DNA of 64,000 bases from Acidobacteriota bacterium (GTDB lineage: Bacteria; Acidobacteriota; Vicinamibacteria; Vicinamibacterales; UBA8438). The stretch covers positions 1-64,000 of the forward strand of contig VXME01000102.1 of NCBI GenBank assembly GCA_009861545.1, read 5' to 3'. Shown one piece after another: positions 1 to 9,652 of the stretch (positions are counted from its first letter, which is position 1; each line of letters begins with the position of its first letter). The position numbers and the translations under genes are program-made. The notes under the pieces are model-generated. The model saw only the letters and a list, made by a program, of their open reading frames with translations, was not told the DNA's origin and did no database searches.

Positions 1-35
1 CGTGGACTGGCGACCCGTTTCGTGCCGCAAACGTC

Positions 36-46
36 CTGCGGCGCAG
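36..46. repeat. Copy 1 of an intergenic near-palindromic element
   Basis: The 11-mer CTGCGGCGCAG followed by a pyrimidine-rich TCC lies just past the stop codon of the ABC ATPase gene. The same 11-mer recurs at 21124-21134 and, as two inverted arms, at 47814-47853, always outside genes. It may be a small REP-like element or a weak hairpin; copy number in the whole genome is unknown. Confidence 0.35.
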
Positions 47-50
47 ACTC

Positions 51-761
<711 letters not shown>

Positions 762-899
762 AGGCTCGAATGTAAGGTGTGCGGCTCCCCCGTGTCTCGT
801 GCCAGTGGAGGCACTAGCACCACAGACGCAGTGCGGGGCCCTCAGGTTCCCGGAAGCCCGCCCGGGGACATCCGGTCCGGCGCCCGGAACGGGCCGGCG

Positions 900-1382
900 T
901 CAGATGGGCGGCGGCGGGGGCGGCACGATGTCCGTGCCTCCATGCGCCGCCGGCGGGGCCGCCCGCCGGAAAAGGAAGGCGCCCAGCAGACCGCCGAGCG
1001 TCGAGAAGATCGCGCTGACGATCAGCATGATGACGAACCCGAGGAGGACTCTCAGCGCCACGCTGGCCGACAACGCCTCGATGAGCTCGCGCACCTCCGG
1101 CGGCACATCGAGAGCGCCGACGTCGAGCATGCCCAGCGATCCCAGCACCATCTGGACCGGCACCGAAACGACCGCAAAGATGACCGCCCCGGCCACCCCC
1201 GCCAGCAGCCCCGCGAGCGCCCCTTCGCCCGGATCGAGAGGCTCGGCCCGTTCGCGCTGCAGCAGCCACGCGGTGATCGCTCCCCCGCCGGTCACCCACA
1301 GACAGCAGCAATTGCCCAGCTCGATGAGGGGCAGGGCCGACAGCACGCCGTTGAACGCACCGCCGATCAGGATCGCCTGCAT
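900..1382 (-). CDS. Small polytopic membrane protein next to inositol-phosphate synthase
   Basis: This 160-residue protein has about four hydrophobic segments (roughly residues 3-20, 25-42, 55-80 and 105-140) and a proline tail ending PPPPPPI. An N-terminal cysteine run, NCCC, falls near residue 24. It starts five bases after the stop codon of the inositol-phosphate synthase gene, so the two are almost certainly co-transcribed. The layout resembles DUF4199/DUF5668-like small membrane proteins of Acidobacteria, but I do not recognise the family with confidence. Co-location suggests a role in membrane lipid or envelope biology linked to inositol phosphate, which is inference only. Confidence 0.75.
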   Translation of the reverse strand: MQAILIGGAFNGVLSALPLIELGNCCCLWVTGGGAITAWLLQRERAEPLDPGEGALAGLLAGVAGAVIFAVVSVPVQMVLGSLGMLDVGALDVPPEVRELIEALSASVALRVLLGFVIMLIVSAIFSTLGGLLGAFLFRRAAPPAAHGGTDIVPPPPPPI

Positions 1383-1387
1383 GCGGG

Positions 1388-2701
<1,314 letters not shown>

Positions 2702-2821
2702 AGGCGGAGACTATATCATGGTGTTTTGGGCCTTGGCTTCCCCGCCGGCCGCTGCCGCCGGGCCGGGAAGCCGACTCGAGGAAGCCCGGCGCGGGCGCCG
2801 GACACGGATGGGGCGACGCCA

Positions 2822-3373
2822 GTGTTCAAGCTGAGAAAGAGCGGAGGTCCACGCGACCTGGAAGTGTCGATGGTCGGTCTCAAGCTCGGCGCGTCGGTGC
2901 TGCAGCTCGGCGGCCGGGATGCGGTGCTGATTGCCGAGCTCGCCAAGGCGGTGGGCATAAGCGGCGAAGCCGGCGTCGTGGCCGAGACGGACGCCGAGTG
3001 CGACGGCGTGCGGCGCGCGGCGAAACGCGCCGGCGTGCTGGTGGAGGCCAGAACGGGCCGGCTCGGAGCGCTGCCCTGCGACCCCGAGTCGTTCGACGTG
3101 GTCGTGGCGCCCGACCTGCTCGGGAGCCTGCGCATGAACGAGCGTGTCCTGTGCCTCCAGCAGGCGCTCAAGGTGCTGCGGCCGAACGGCCGGTGCGTCG
3201 TGATCGAGGCGGCCCCGCGCGGCGGCATCGGCGGCTTCTTCTCCCAACGGGAGCTCGATCGGACCTACCTGCTGAACGGCGGGGCCGCCGGCGCGCTCGA
3301 GGCGGAGGGATTCCGGGCCGTACGCCTGCTTGCCGAACGCGAGGGCAAGAGCTTCTTCGAGGGGACGAAATAG
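2822..3373 (+). CDS. Class I SAM methyltransferase-like protein
   Basis: This 183-residue cytoplasmic protein has the layout of a small class I methyltransferase fold: a first-strand region (LKLGASVLQLGG, about residues 17-28), a DPESFDVVVAPDLL stretch like motif II, and an RPNGRCVVIEA segment like motif III. The glycine-rich SAM loop is degenerate (QLGGRD instead of GxGxG), so catalytic activity is uncertain. I chose GTG at 2822; ATG at 2870 is an alternative that would remove the first 16 residues. It is divergent from ino1 and lies 11 bases ahead of the HTH-TonB gene, so it heads the plus-strand run that continues to polA. Substrate unknown. Confidence 0.7.
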   Translation: MFKLRKSGGPRDLEVSMVGLKLGASVLQLGGRDAVLIAELAKAVGISGEAGVVAETDAECDGVRRAAKRAGVLVEARTGRLGALPCDPESFDVVVAPDLLGSLRMNERVLCLQQALKVLRPNGRCVVIEAAPRGGIGGFFSQRELDRTYLLNGGAAGALEAEGFRAVRLLAEREGKSFFEGTK

Positions 3374-3384
3374 GGTGAGCGGAA

Positions 3385-4476
3385 ATGTCCGTGCACCATC
3401 CGGCCCAGACCGCCCGCTCGGCGCCCTGCGCGCCTGAGGTCTACTCGGCCGACGAGATCGCGCAGGCGGCCGGCGTCGACCGAAGCGTGATCCGCCGCCT
3501 GATCGCCGCCGGCGAGGTGGCGACCGTGGATGGCGTGTTCGTGGCCGAACGGGAGGCGGCGCGGGCTTCACGCCGGCTGCGGCGCGAGCCGATTTCCACG
3601 ATTCGTCCCGTCTTCGGCGGCGCCCTCCTCGACCGGGAACTCGGGGACTCTCCTTCCGGCGCCGTCTCGGCCGCCATGTCGACGCTGGCCCACGGCGCCC
3701 TCATACCCCTGCTGGTCATGTTGACCGCGGTGCAGATGACGACGGCGGCCGATCGCGCGTCCGATACCGACGGCCCCGCTCTGTCGCGCCTGGTGTTCGT
3801 GGCCGAGCCCGGGCCGGGCGGCGGCGGTGGCGGAGGCGGGTTGCGGCAGCCGCTGCCGCCGCCGCGGGCGGAGCGCCGCGGCGACAGCCGCACCAGCAGT
3901 CCCGTGCCGCCGCGCGAGGAGCCCGTCGCCGTGGAGGCGATCGAGGAACCGCGTCCCCCCGAGCCTCTGGAGCGCGAGGCGCTGCCCCGCATCGTGGCGC
4001 CGCTGATGGCGATGCGCGCGGACGGCCGGGATCTGCGCGGCCTGCTCGATCCTCCGCGGGCAACGACCCGGACGGTGTCGAGCGGCCCCGGCCGGGACGG
4101 CGGCGTCGGGGCGGGAGCCGGGCGCGGCGTCGGACCCGGTTCGGGGGCCGGTGTCGGCCCCGGCAGCGGCGGCGGGGCGGGCGGAGGACCTTACCGCATG
4201 GGGAGCGGCATCTCGCCGCCCGCGATCCGGCACGAGGTCAAGCCGGTCTACACCGCGGACGCGCTGCGGCGTGAGATCGAGGGCGACGTCGTCCTGGAGG
4301 TCGTGGTTCTTGCGAACGGGGAGGTAGGCGACATACAGGTCGTCCGCAGCCTCGGTTACGGCCTCGACGAGACGGCCGTGAACGCGATGCGCCAGTGGCG
4401 CTTCCATCCCGCCCGGAGACAGGGCGTCACGGTCGACGTCGTCGTCGAAGTGGCGATGGAGTTCCGGCTGCGCTGA
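3385..4476 (+). CDS. TonB-family protein with an N-terminal MerR/excisionase-like HTH
   Basis: This 363-residue protein joins three parts. Residues about 18-62 read like an excisionase/MerR-type winged helix (YSADEIAQAAGVDRSVIRRL, then AGEVATVDGVFV). A single hydrophobic segment follows at about 102-120. A long glycine- and proline-rich linker (about 135-280) leads to a TonB C-terminal domain (about 283-363) with the typical VVLEVVVLANGEVGDIQVV strand, the GLDETAVNAMRQWRFHPA helix and the final beta strand. TonB proteins pass proton-motive force to outer-membrane receptors. Here the N-terminus would face the cytoplasm and could bind DNA or a partner. No ExbB/ExbD genes are in the window. The 5' end follows the methyltransferase-like gene by 11 bases. 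Confidence 0.82.
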   Translation: MSVHHPAQTARSAPCAPEVYSADEIAQAAGVDRSVIRRLIAAGEVATVDGVFVAEREAARASRRLRREPISTIRPVFGGALLDRELGDSPSGAVSAAMSTLAHGALIPLLVMLTAVQMTTAADRASDTDGPALSRLVFVAEPGPGGGGGGGGLRQPLPPPRAERRGDSRTSSPVPPREEPVAVEAIEEPRPPEPLEREALPRIVAPLMAMRADGRDLRGLLDPPRATTRTVSSGPGRDGGVGAGAGRGVGPGSGAGVGPGSGGGAGGGPYRMGSGISPPAIRHEVKPVYTADALRREIEGDVVLEVVVLANGEVGDIQVVRSLGYGLDETAVNAMRQWRFHPARRQGVTVDVVVEVAMEFRLR

Positions 4477-4483
4477 GGGAACG

Positions 4484-5236
4484 ATGGTCGAGATGACGCT
4501 GATCGCCGTGACGCTGCTGTCGCTGTTCCTGGCCATTGCGATGGGCGTGGTGACGTGGCGGCTGGTACAGGAGGAGCGGCAACGGTCGGCCGCACGGCTG
4601 GCGGCGCTCGCGGCCGAGCTCGGCGGCGAGGGATGGTCCGCGAGCGACGATCCCGATCCACTCGCGCCGCGGTCCGCGAACGAACTGCCGGATCGGTCCG
4701 CGGGGGACGGTGGCGCCGCGCGCGAATCGGAGGCCGGCATCGGCGGGCTGTTCTCTTCGCCCGTGCCGCCGACGCCGGCGGGCTGGGGGCGCCTCGCCGC
4801 CCTCGCGGGAGCGGCGGGCCTCGTACTGGCAGTCGTGGCAACCGTGTTCCTGTCCGGATCCGGTGCCGGTGACGCGGCGGAGTCGCTCGACGACGCCCGT
4901 CCGCCGCTCGATCTGATCGCGCTGCGGCACGCGGCCGAGGGACCGTTTCTCGACATCAGCGGGTCGGTGCGCAACCCGCCGGCGGCGGCCGGCGCCGCGC
5001 GGCTGTCGGTCGTCGCGATGGCGTTCGACGAAGCCGGAACGCTGGTCGCCACGCGCCGGACACCCGTGGAGACTCCCTCGCTCCCGCCCGGCGCCGACTC
5101 CCCGTTCACCATTCGTCTGCTGGCCGCCGGCATCAGCCGGTACCGGATCAGCTTTCTGCTGGACGAAACGACGATTCCGCATATCGATCGCCGCTCGGGC
5201 GTGCAACCTCCGGTCCCCGTGGGAGATGCGTCATGA
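4484..5236 (+). CDS. Two-helix membrane protein with a C-terminal FxLYD-like domain
   Basis: This 250-residue protein has an N-terminal transmembrane helix (about 3-22), an acidic and serine-rich linker, a second helix (about 105-126), and a beta-rich C-terminal domain (about 140-245). The C-terminal part contains LDISGSVRNP, VVAMAFDEAGTLV and a PPGADSPFTI stretch, the pattern of FxLYD/DUF3426 domains that often sit outside the cytoplasmic membrane. The gene starts seven bases after the TonB-family gene, and its stop codon overlaps the next start as ATGA, so it is translationally coupled to the VWA protein. Function unknown; an envelope scaffold is plausible. Confidence 0.75.
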   Translation: MVEMTLIAVTLLSLFLAIAMGVVTWRLVQEERQRSAARLAALAAELGGEGWSASDDPDPLAPRSANELPDRSAGDGGAARESEAGIGGLFSSPVPPTPAGWGRLAALAGAAGLVLAVVATVFLSGSGAGDAAESLDDARPPLDLIALRHAAEGPFLDISGSVRNPPAAAGAARLSVVAMAFDEAGTLVATRRTPVETPSLPPGADSPFTIRLLAAGISRYRISFLLDETTIPHIDRRSGVQPPVPVGDAS

Positions 5237-6312
5237 GACACGCGTGCGCCGCCACAAGGTCGATTCCAGCCCTCCTCTCCGCCGTTCTGGTGACCGGTCT
5301 CGCGGCCACGGCGCCCGTGGCGGCCGCCGCCCAGGACGCGGATCGGCCCGCCTTCCGGTTCCGCACCGGCGTCGACCTGATCAACGTGAGCGCCACGGTG
5401 ACCGACCGCCGCGGGCGCTTCGTGTCCGGCCTGGACAAGGACGACTTCCTCGTTTACGAGGACGGCGTGCCGCAGACCCTCACCCACTTCAGCCGCGAAC
5501 GGGTACCCGTGAGCCTGGGCATCGTGCTCGACACCAGCGGCAGCATGGAGGGCGAGCGGATGGCGGCCGCGCGGAGCGCCCTCGACCGCTTCCTCTTCGA
5601 CCTGCTCGGCCCGGACGACGAGTTCTTCCTGTATCGGTTCAACTACCAGCCGCGGCTCGTGCACGACTGGACCAACGACCCCGAACGGGTGAGCCGCGCG
5701 CTCGGCGGCATTCGCCCCCGCGGGGGCACCGCACTCTACGATGCGGTGGCCGACGCGGTGATGCTGGCCGAGCAGGGGCGGCACCGCAAGAAGGCGGTGG
5801 TCGTCATCTCGGACGGCAACGACACGAACAGCGAGATCCGCGTCCGCGACCTGCAAAGGTTGATTCGCGAGACCGAGGTGATGGTCTACGCCGTCGGCAT
5901 CGACAGCCCGGGGCCGTCCCGGTCCCGCGGCGGCCGGCCGCCGGCCCCGCGCACGCGCCCGCCCGTGCGGGTCCCCTTCCCGATTCCCGGCGGCGGCGGG
6001 AGGGGACGCCTGCCGATCCCGCCGACGACCCGCGCGCCCGGCGGCGGCGTGGTGTTCGGCGCCATTGACCGCGTCAACGCGTCCGCGCTGCGGGACCTGA
6101 CCGACGACAGCGGCGGCCGGACGGAGGTCATCCGCGGCGCCGGCGACCTCGCTGCCGCCACCGCGGGCATCGCCGACGAGCTGAGCCGCCAGTACTTCCT
6201 CGCCTATCCGGCGCCGGGCCACGCCGACGGACGCTGGCACGAGATCGAGGTCGAGATCCGGGACTCGCGGTATCGCGTCCGGGCGCGCCGGGGCTACATC
6301 GCGACGCCGTAG
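5233..6312 (+). CDS. Secreted VWFA-related (TIGR03436-type) protein
   Basis: This 359-residue protein has a Sec signal peptide (about 1-34, ending AAAAQ) and a von Willebrand factor A domain. The MIDAS motif DTSGS is at residues 100-104, followed by RGGTALYDAV and an ISDGND motif that would complete the metal site. The opening of the mature part (RTGVDLINVSATVTDRRGR) and the C-terminal LAYPAPGHADGRWHEIEVEI are typical of the acidobacterial 'VWFA-related' family. A glycine/proline/arginine insertion lies near residues 220-275. The ATG overlaps the stop of the preceding membrane-protein gene. The family is exported and presumed to mediate protein interactions; partners are unknown. Confidence 0.88.
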   Translation: MRHACAATRSIPALLSAVLVTGLAATAPVAAAAQDADRPAFRFRTGVDLINVSATVTDRRGRFVSGLDKDDFLVYEDGVPQTLTHFSRERVPVSLGIVLDTSGSMEGERMAAARSALDRFLFDLLGPDDEFFLYRFNYQPRLVHDWTNDPERVSRALGGIRPRGGTALYDAVADAVMLAEQGRHRKKAVVVISDGNDTNSEIRVRDLQRLIRETEVMVYAVGIDSPGPSRSRGGRPPAPRTRPPVRVPFPIPGGGGRGRLPIPPTTRAPGGGVVFGAIDRVNASALRDLTDDSGGRTEVIRGAGDLAAATAGIADELSRQYFLAYPAPGHADGRWHEIEVEIRDSRYRVRARRGYIATP

Positions 6313-6333
6313 GGATACACTCCTACCCGCGCG

Positions 6334-9009
6334 ATGGACGCCACCGACACCGTCTTCCTCATCGACGGCAGCTCCCAGATGTATCGCGCGTATCACGCGA
6401 TACGCGGACTGAGCGCACCGGACGGGCGGCCGACGAACGCGGTCTATGGCTTCGTCACGATGCTCCGAAAGCTGATCGCGGACCAGCGGCCGGCGCTCGT
6501 CGCCGCCGCCTTCGACGTCCGGGGACCGACCTTCCGGAACGAGCTCGCCGCCGACTACAAGGCGAATCGCGCGCCCATGCCGCCCGACCTGCGCGAGCAG
6601 GTGCCGCACGTGCACGAGGCTTGCGCGGCGCTGGGCGTGCCGGTGCTCACGTACGAGACGTTCGAGGCCGACGACGTCATCGGGACACTGGCCGTGCAGG
6701 CCCGCGCCGCCGGTTTTCGGGTGGCCATCGTCACCGGCGACAAGGACTTCTTCCAGCTCGTGGGCGACGGCGTATCCGTCTTCAATCCGCGCGACCCCGG
6801 CACCTGGTACGACACCGACGGCGTGCAGGCGAAGTTCGGCGTCCGTCCCGGGCAGGTGATCGACGTCCTCGCCCTGATGGGCGACTCGGTCGACAACGTG
6901 AAGGGCGTTCCCGGCATCGGCGAGAAGGGCGCCCGCGAGCTGATCGCGGCGCACGGCTCTCTCGACGCGCTGCTGGCGCACACGGCCGACGTCAAGAAGA
7001 AGCGGCAACGAACGGCGCTCGAGCAGCACGCGGACGACGCGCGCAGGAGCCGCGAGCTGGTCACCATCCGCACCGATGTCCCGGTCCCGTTCGAGCCGGA
7101 CACGCTGCGCTACCGCGGCCCGTCGCCGGATCTCTGCTTCACGCTCTTCAGCTCGCTGGGCTTCCGGACGCTCGTCGCCGAGTACGCGCCGACCGCGACG
7201 ACGATCGAGAAGGACTACGGCGTGGTGCGGTCGGAGGCGGAGCTTTCCGAATTGCTCGACGCCGTCGGGCGCGCCGGGCGGGTCGGCCTCGGGGTGGTGG
7301 CCGGCGAGCCGGACGCGATGCGCGCCGACCTGGTCGGCATCGCGCTCTCGGCCGGGCCCGGTCACGCCCGCTACGTGCCGCTCGGGCACCGGACGCTGGA
7401 AGCGGACACCGGCATGGGACGCGAGGCGTTGCTCGGCGCGCTGGCGAAGCCGCTTGCCGACGCCGGCGTGGCGAAGGCGGGCCACGACCTGAAGCGGGCC
7501 GCTCTCGTCCTCGGCCGCCATGGCGTCCGGCTGGCGGGACTCGATGTCGACACGCTGCTCGCCAGCTATCTTCTCGACGCCACCCGGCCGGACCACGACC
7601 TCGGCGACCTCGCCCTGGAGAAGATCGGCTACAAGGCAATCGCGTCGGAGGACGTCTTCGGCAAGGGAGCCAAGGCGCAGAGTCCCGCCGACCTGCCCGT
7701 GGAGGCGGTGGTCGACTACGCCGGCGAGCGCAGCGACCTGGCGCTGCAGGTCGCGGACCATCTCCGCGCACAGCTCGAACGCGACGGGCTCGAGCCCCTC
7801 TACCGGGACCTCGAGTTGCCGCTCGTGCCGGTGCTCGCCGACCTGGAGCGCGCCGGCGTCCGACTCGACACCGACGCGCTGGCCGCACAATCGGTCGCGA
7901 TGGACGCGCAACTTTCGGCGTTGCAGGACGAAATCCACGAGTTGGCCGGGGAGCCGTTCAACGTCAACTCGCCGCGCCAGCTCTCGACCATCCTGTTCGA
8001 GAAGCTGCAGCTACCGTCCCGCAAGCGCACCGGGAAGACGAAGGTCGCCTCCACGTCGGTGGACGTGCTCGAAGAGCTCGCCCTCGTCCACGATCTCCCG
8101 CGCAAGGTGCTGGAGTGGCGCAGCCTCGCGAAGCTCAAGGGGACCTACATCGACGCGCTGCCGCAACTCGTCAATCCCGAGACCGGGCGGCTGCATACGT
8201 CGTTCGCCCAGGCCGTGGCGGCGACCGGACGGCTCAGCAGCCACGACCCGAACCTGCAGAACATCCCGATCCGCACCGCCGTCGGGCGCGAGATCCGCGG
8301 CGCCTTCACCGCACCGCCCGGATCCGCCCTGATCTCCGCCGACTATTCGCAGATCGAGCTGCGGGTGCTGGCGCACCTTTCCGGCGACCCGAACCTGAGC
8401 GGCGCCTTCGAGCGGGGCGAGGACATCCACGACCGTACCGCGTTCAAGGTCTTCGGGGCCGACAGCGGACTCGACCCGCACGAGCTGCGGCGGCGGGCCA
8501 AGATCATCAACTACGCCCTGCTCTACGGCAAGACCGCCTTCACCCTATCGAAGGACATCGGGGTCGCTCCCAAGGCCGCGCAGACGTTCATCGACGCCTA
8601 CTTCGAGGGCTTTCCCGCCGTGCGCGCCTACCTGGAGCGCACGCTCGAGACCGCGCGTGAGACCGGTGTCGTGACCACGATGCTCGACCGGCGGCGGCGC
8701 GTGCCCGACATCGCGAGCCGCAACGGCCAGCTCCGGAGCGCCGCCGAGCGGGTCGCCGTGAACATGCCCATCCAGGGCAGCGCGGCCGACATCCTGAAGC
8801 GCGCGATGATCAACGTGCACGCGGCGCTGCCGCCGGACGCCCGGATGATCCTGACCGTCCACGACGAGTTGCTGTTCGAGGCCCCCGAGTCGGATGCCCG
8901 GGAGATCGCCGACCTGGTCCGGATGAAGATGGAGTCCGCCGTCGAGCTGTCTGTGCCGCTGACCGTCGACGTAGGAATCGGACGGAACTGGAAGGAAGCG
9001 AAGGGCTGA
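6334..9009 (+). CDS. polA: DNA polymerase I
   Basis: This 891-residue enzyme is full length: a 5'-3' nuclease domain (about 1-265, with TGDKDFFQLV and GVPGIGEKGA), a 3'-5' exonuclease-like domain (about 300-480), and a family A polymerase domain (about 500-891). Polymerase motif A (DYSQIELR) starts at Asp670 and the motif C aspartate (VHDE) is Asp844. In the middle domain the proofreading residues are lost: the positions matching E. coli D355, E357, D424 and D501 read G320, V322, A389 and R466. So it probably fills gaps and removes primers without proofreading. At the O-helix site equivalent to Taq F667, this protein has Tyr727 (INYALLYG). A TACACT hexamer 12 bases upstream suggests its own promoter with a very short leader. 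Confidence 0.97.
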   Translation: MDATDTVFLIDGSSQMYRAYHAIRGLSAPDGRPTNAVYGFVTMLRKLIADQRPALVAAAFDVRGPTFRNELAADYKANRAPMPPDLREQVPHVHEACAALGVPVLTYETFEADDVIGTLAVQARAAGFRVAIVTGDKDFFQLVGDGVSVFNPRDPGTWYDTDGVQAKFGVRPGQVIDVLALMGDSVDNVKGVPGIGEKGARELIAAHGSLDALLAHTADVKKKRQRTALEQHADDARRSRELVTIRTDVPVPFEPDTLRYRGPSPDLCFTLFSSLGFRTLVAEYAPTATTIEKDYGVVRSEAELSELLDAVGRAGRVGLGVVAGEPDAMRADLVGIALSAGPGHARYVPLGHRTLEADTGMGREALLGALAKPLADAGVAKAGHDLKRAALVLGRHGVRLAGLDVDTLLASYLLDATRPDHDLGDLALEKIGYKAIASEDVFGKGAKAQSPADLPVEAVVDYAGERSDLALQVADHLRAQLERDGLEPLYRDLELPLVPVLADLERAGVRLDTDALAAQSVAMDAQLSALQDEIHELAGEPFNVNSPRQLSTILFEKLQLPSRKRTGKTKVASTSVDVLEELALVHDLPRKVLEWRSLAKLKGTYIDALPQLVNPETGRLHTSFAQAVAATGRLSSHDPNLQNIPIRTAVGREIRGAFTAPPGSALISADYSQIELRVLAHLSGDPNLSGAFERGEDIHDRTAFKVFGADSGLDPHELRRRAKIINYALLYGKTAFTLSKDIGVAPKAAQTFIDAYFEGFPAVRAYLERTLETARETGVVTTMLDRRRRVPDIASRNGQLRSAAERVAVNMPIQGSAADILKRAMINVHAALPPDARMILTVHDELLFEAPESDAREIADLVRMKMESAVELSVPLTVDVGIGRNWKEAKG

Positions 9010-9010
9010 G

Positions 9011-9039
9011 CGGGGCGCGTCGAGAGCCGACGCGCCCCG
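9011..9039. terminator. Hairpin between convergent polA and lipoprotein genes
   Basis: A perfect 12-bp stem (arms 9011-9022 and 9028-9039, five-base loop) lies between the polA stop and the stop of the convergent lipoprotein gene. No T-tract follows, so it may act as a bidirectional transcript-end hairpin. Confidence 0.7.
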
Positions 9040-9045
9040 TGCGTA

Positions 9046-9567
9046 CTACTCCTCCTTGTGCAAGTCCATATCTCCCTCGTCGTCGGAGACGCAGTCGTCG
9101 GTGTGCCAGTCGCCCTCCAGTTCGTCCTCCGTGAACTCGACGTGGGCGTGGACCACGCAGTCGTGGCCAAGGACGTCGTGGAACGCCTCTGCGAACCCGA
9201 ACTCGAGATCGGCGTGCGCTTCTCCTTCTTCCACCATGCCCATCACGGGACCCCCGAGCTCCTCATCGGTCGACATGCCTGCCGCCATGAGCAGCGCGGC
9301 GATCGCCTCGGGCATCTCCTCCATGTGCCAGTCGCCGGTCACGTCCATGCCGGTCTGCATCAGGTGCACATGCGCGTCGCCGTCGATCAGCATGCCATGG
9401 ACGTGTCCGTGCCACTCGCCGGTAATCATCACCGGCTCGGGTTCGGGCTCGGGCGCCGGCGGCGGTGTCGGCGTCGGCGCCGTCGGGGCGGGGTCATCGC
9501 CACAGGCGGCGCCCATCAGCGCAAAGCAGAGAACGACAGCCCAGCGGGCACGGTTGCTCTTGAACAT
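9046..9567 (-). CDS. Acidic, histidine-rich lipoprotein
   Basis: This 173-residue protein has a lipoprotein signal ending LMGAAC with the lipidated cysteine at residue 22, then a Pro/Glu/Ala linker (about 25-45). The mature part is strongly acidic and histidine-rich, with repeated short motifs such as WHGHVHG, AHVHLM, DWHMEE and HAHVEF, and a WHTDDC-type tail. The spaced His and acidic residues could bind a metal ion such as Cu or Zn, but no known metal-binding domain is recognised. It is convergent with polA across a hairpin and is transcribed away from the DUF1552/DUF1592 pair's 3' end, 68 bases from it, so co-transcription with that pair is possible. Confidence 0.8.
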   Translation of the reverse strand: MFKSNRARWAVVLCFALMGAACGDDPAPTAPTPTPPPAPEPEPEPVMITGEWHGHVHGMLIDGDAHVHLMQTGMDVTGDWHMEEMPEAIAALLMAAGMSTDEELGGPVMGMVEEGEAHADLEFGFAEAFHDVLGHDCVVHAHVEFTEDELEGDWHTDDCVSDDEGDMDLHKEE

Positions 9568-9627
9568 GAAACGATCCTTTGCCTTTCTGCAAGCGCCCCG
9601 CCCTCCCTCGGGGCCTTGCCGGGGGTA

Positions 9628-9652
9628 GCGCCGCTCAGAGGCTGAGCGGCGC
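9628..9652 (-). terminator. Hairpin over the stop codon of DUF1552 copy A
   Basis: A perfect 11-bp stem with a three-base loop (arms 9628-9638 and 9642-9652) includes the TGA stop at 9635-9637. The last codons and the stop therefore form one arm. It could end the transcript or protect its 3' end. Confidence 0.5.

Noticed and set aside
3568-7938. A very long open frame antisense to the TonB, VWA and polA genes
   Set aside because: It has no recognisable domain and mirrors genes with clear families. Long antisense open frames are expected at this GC content.
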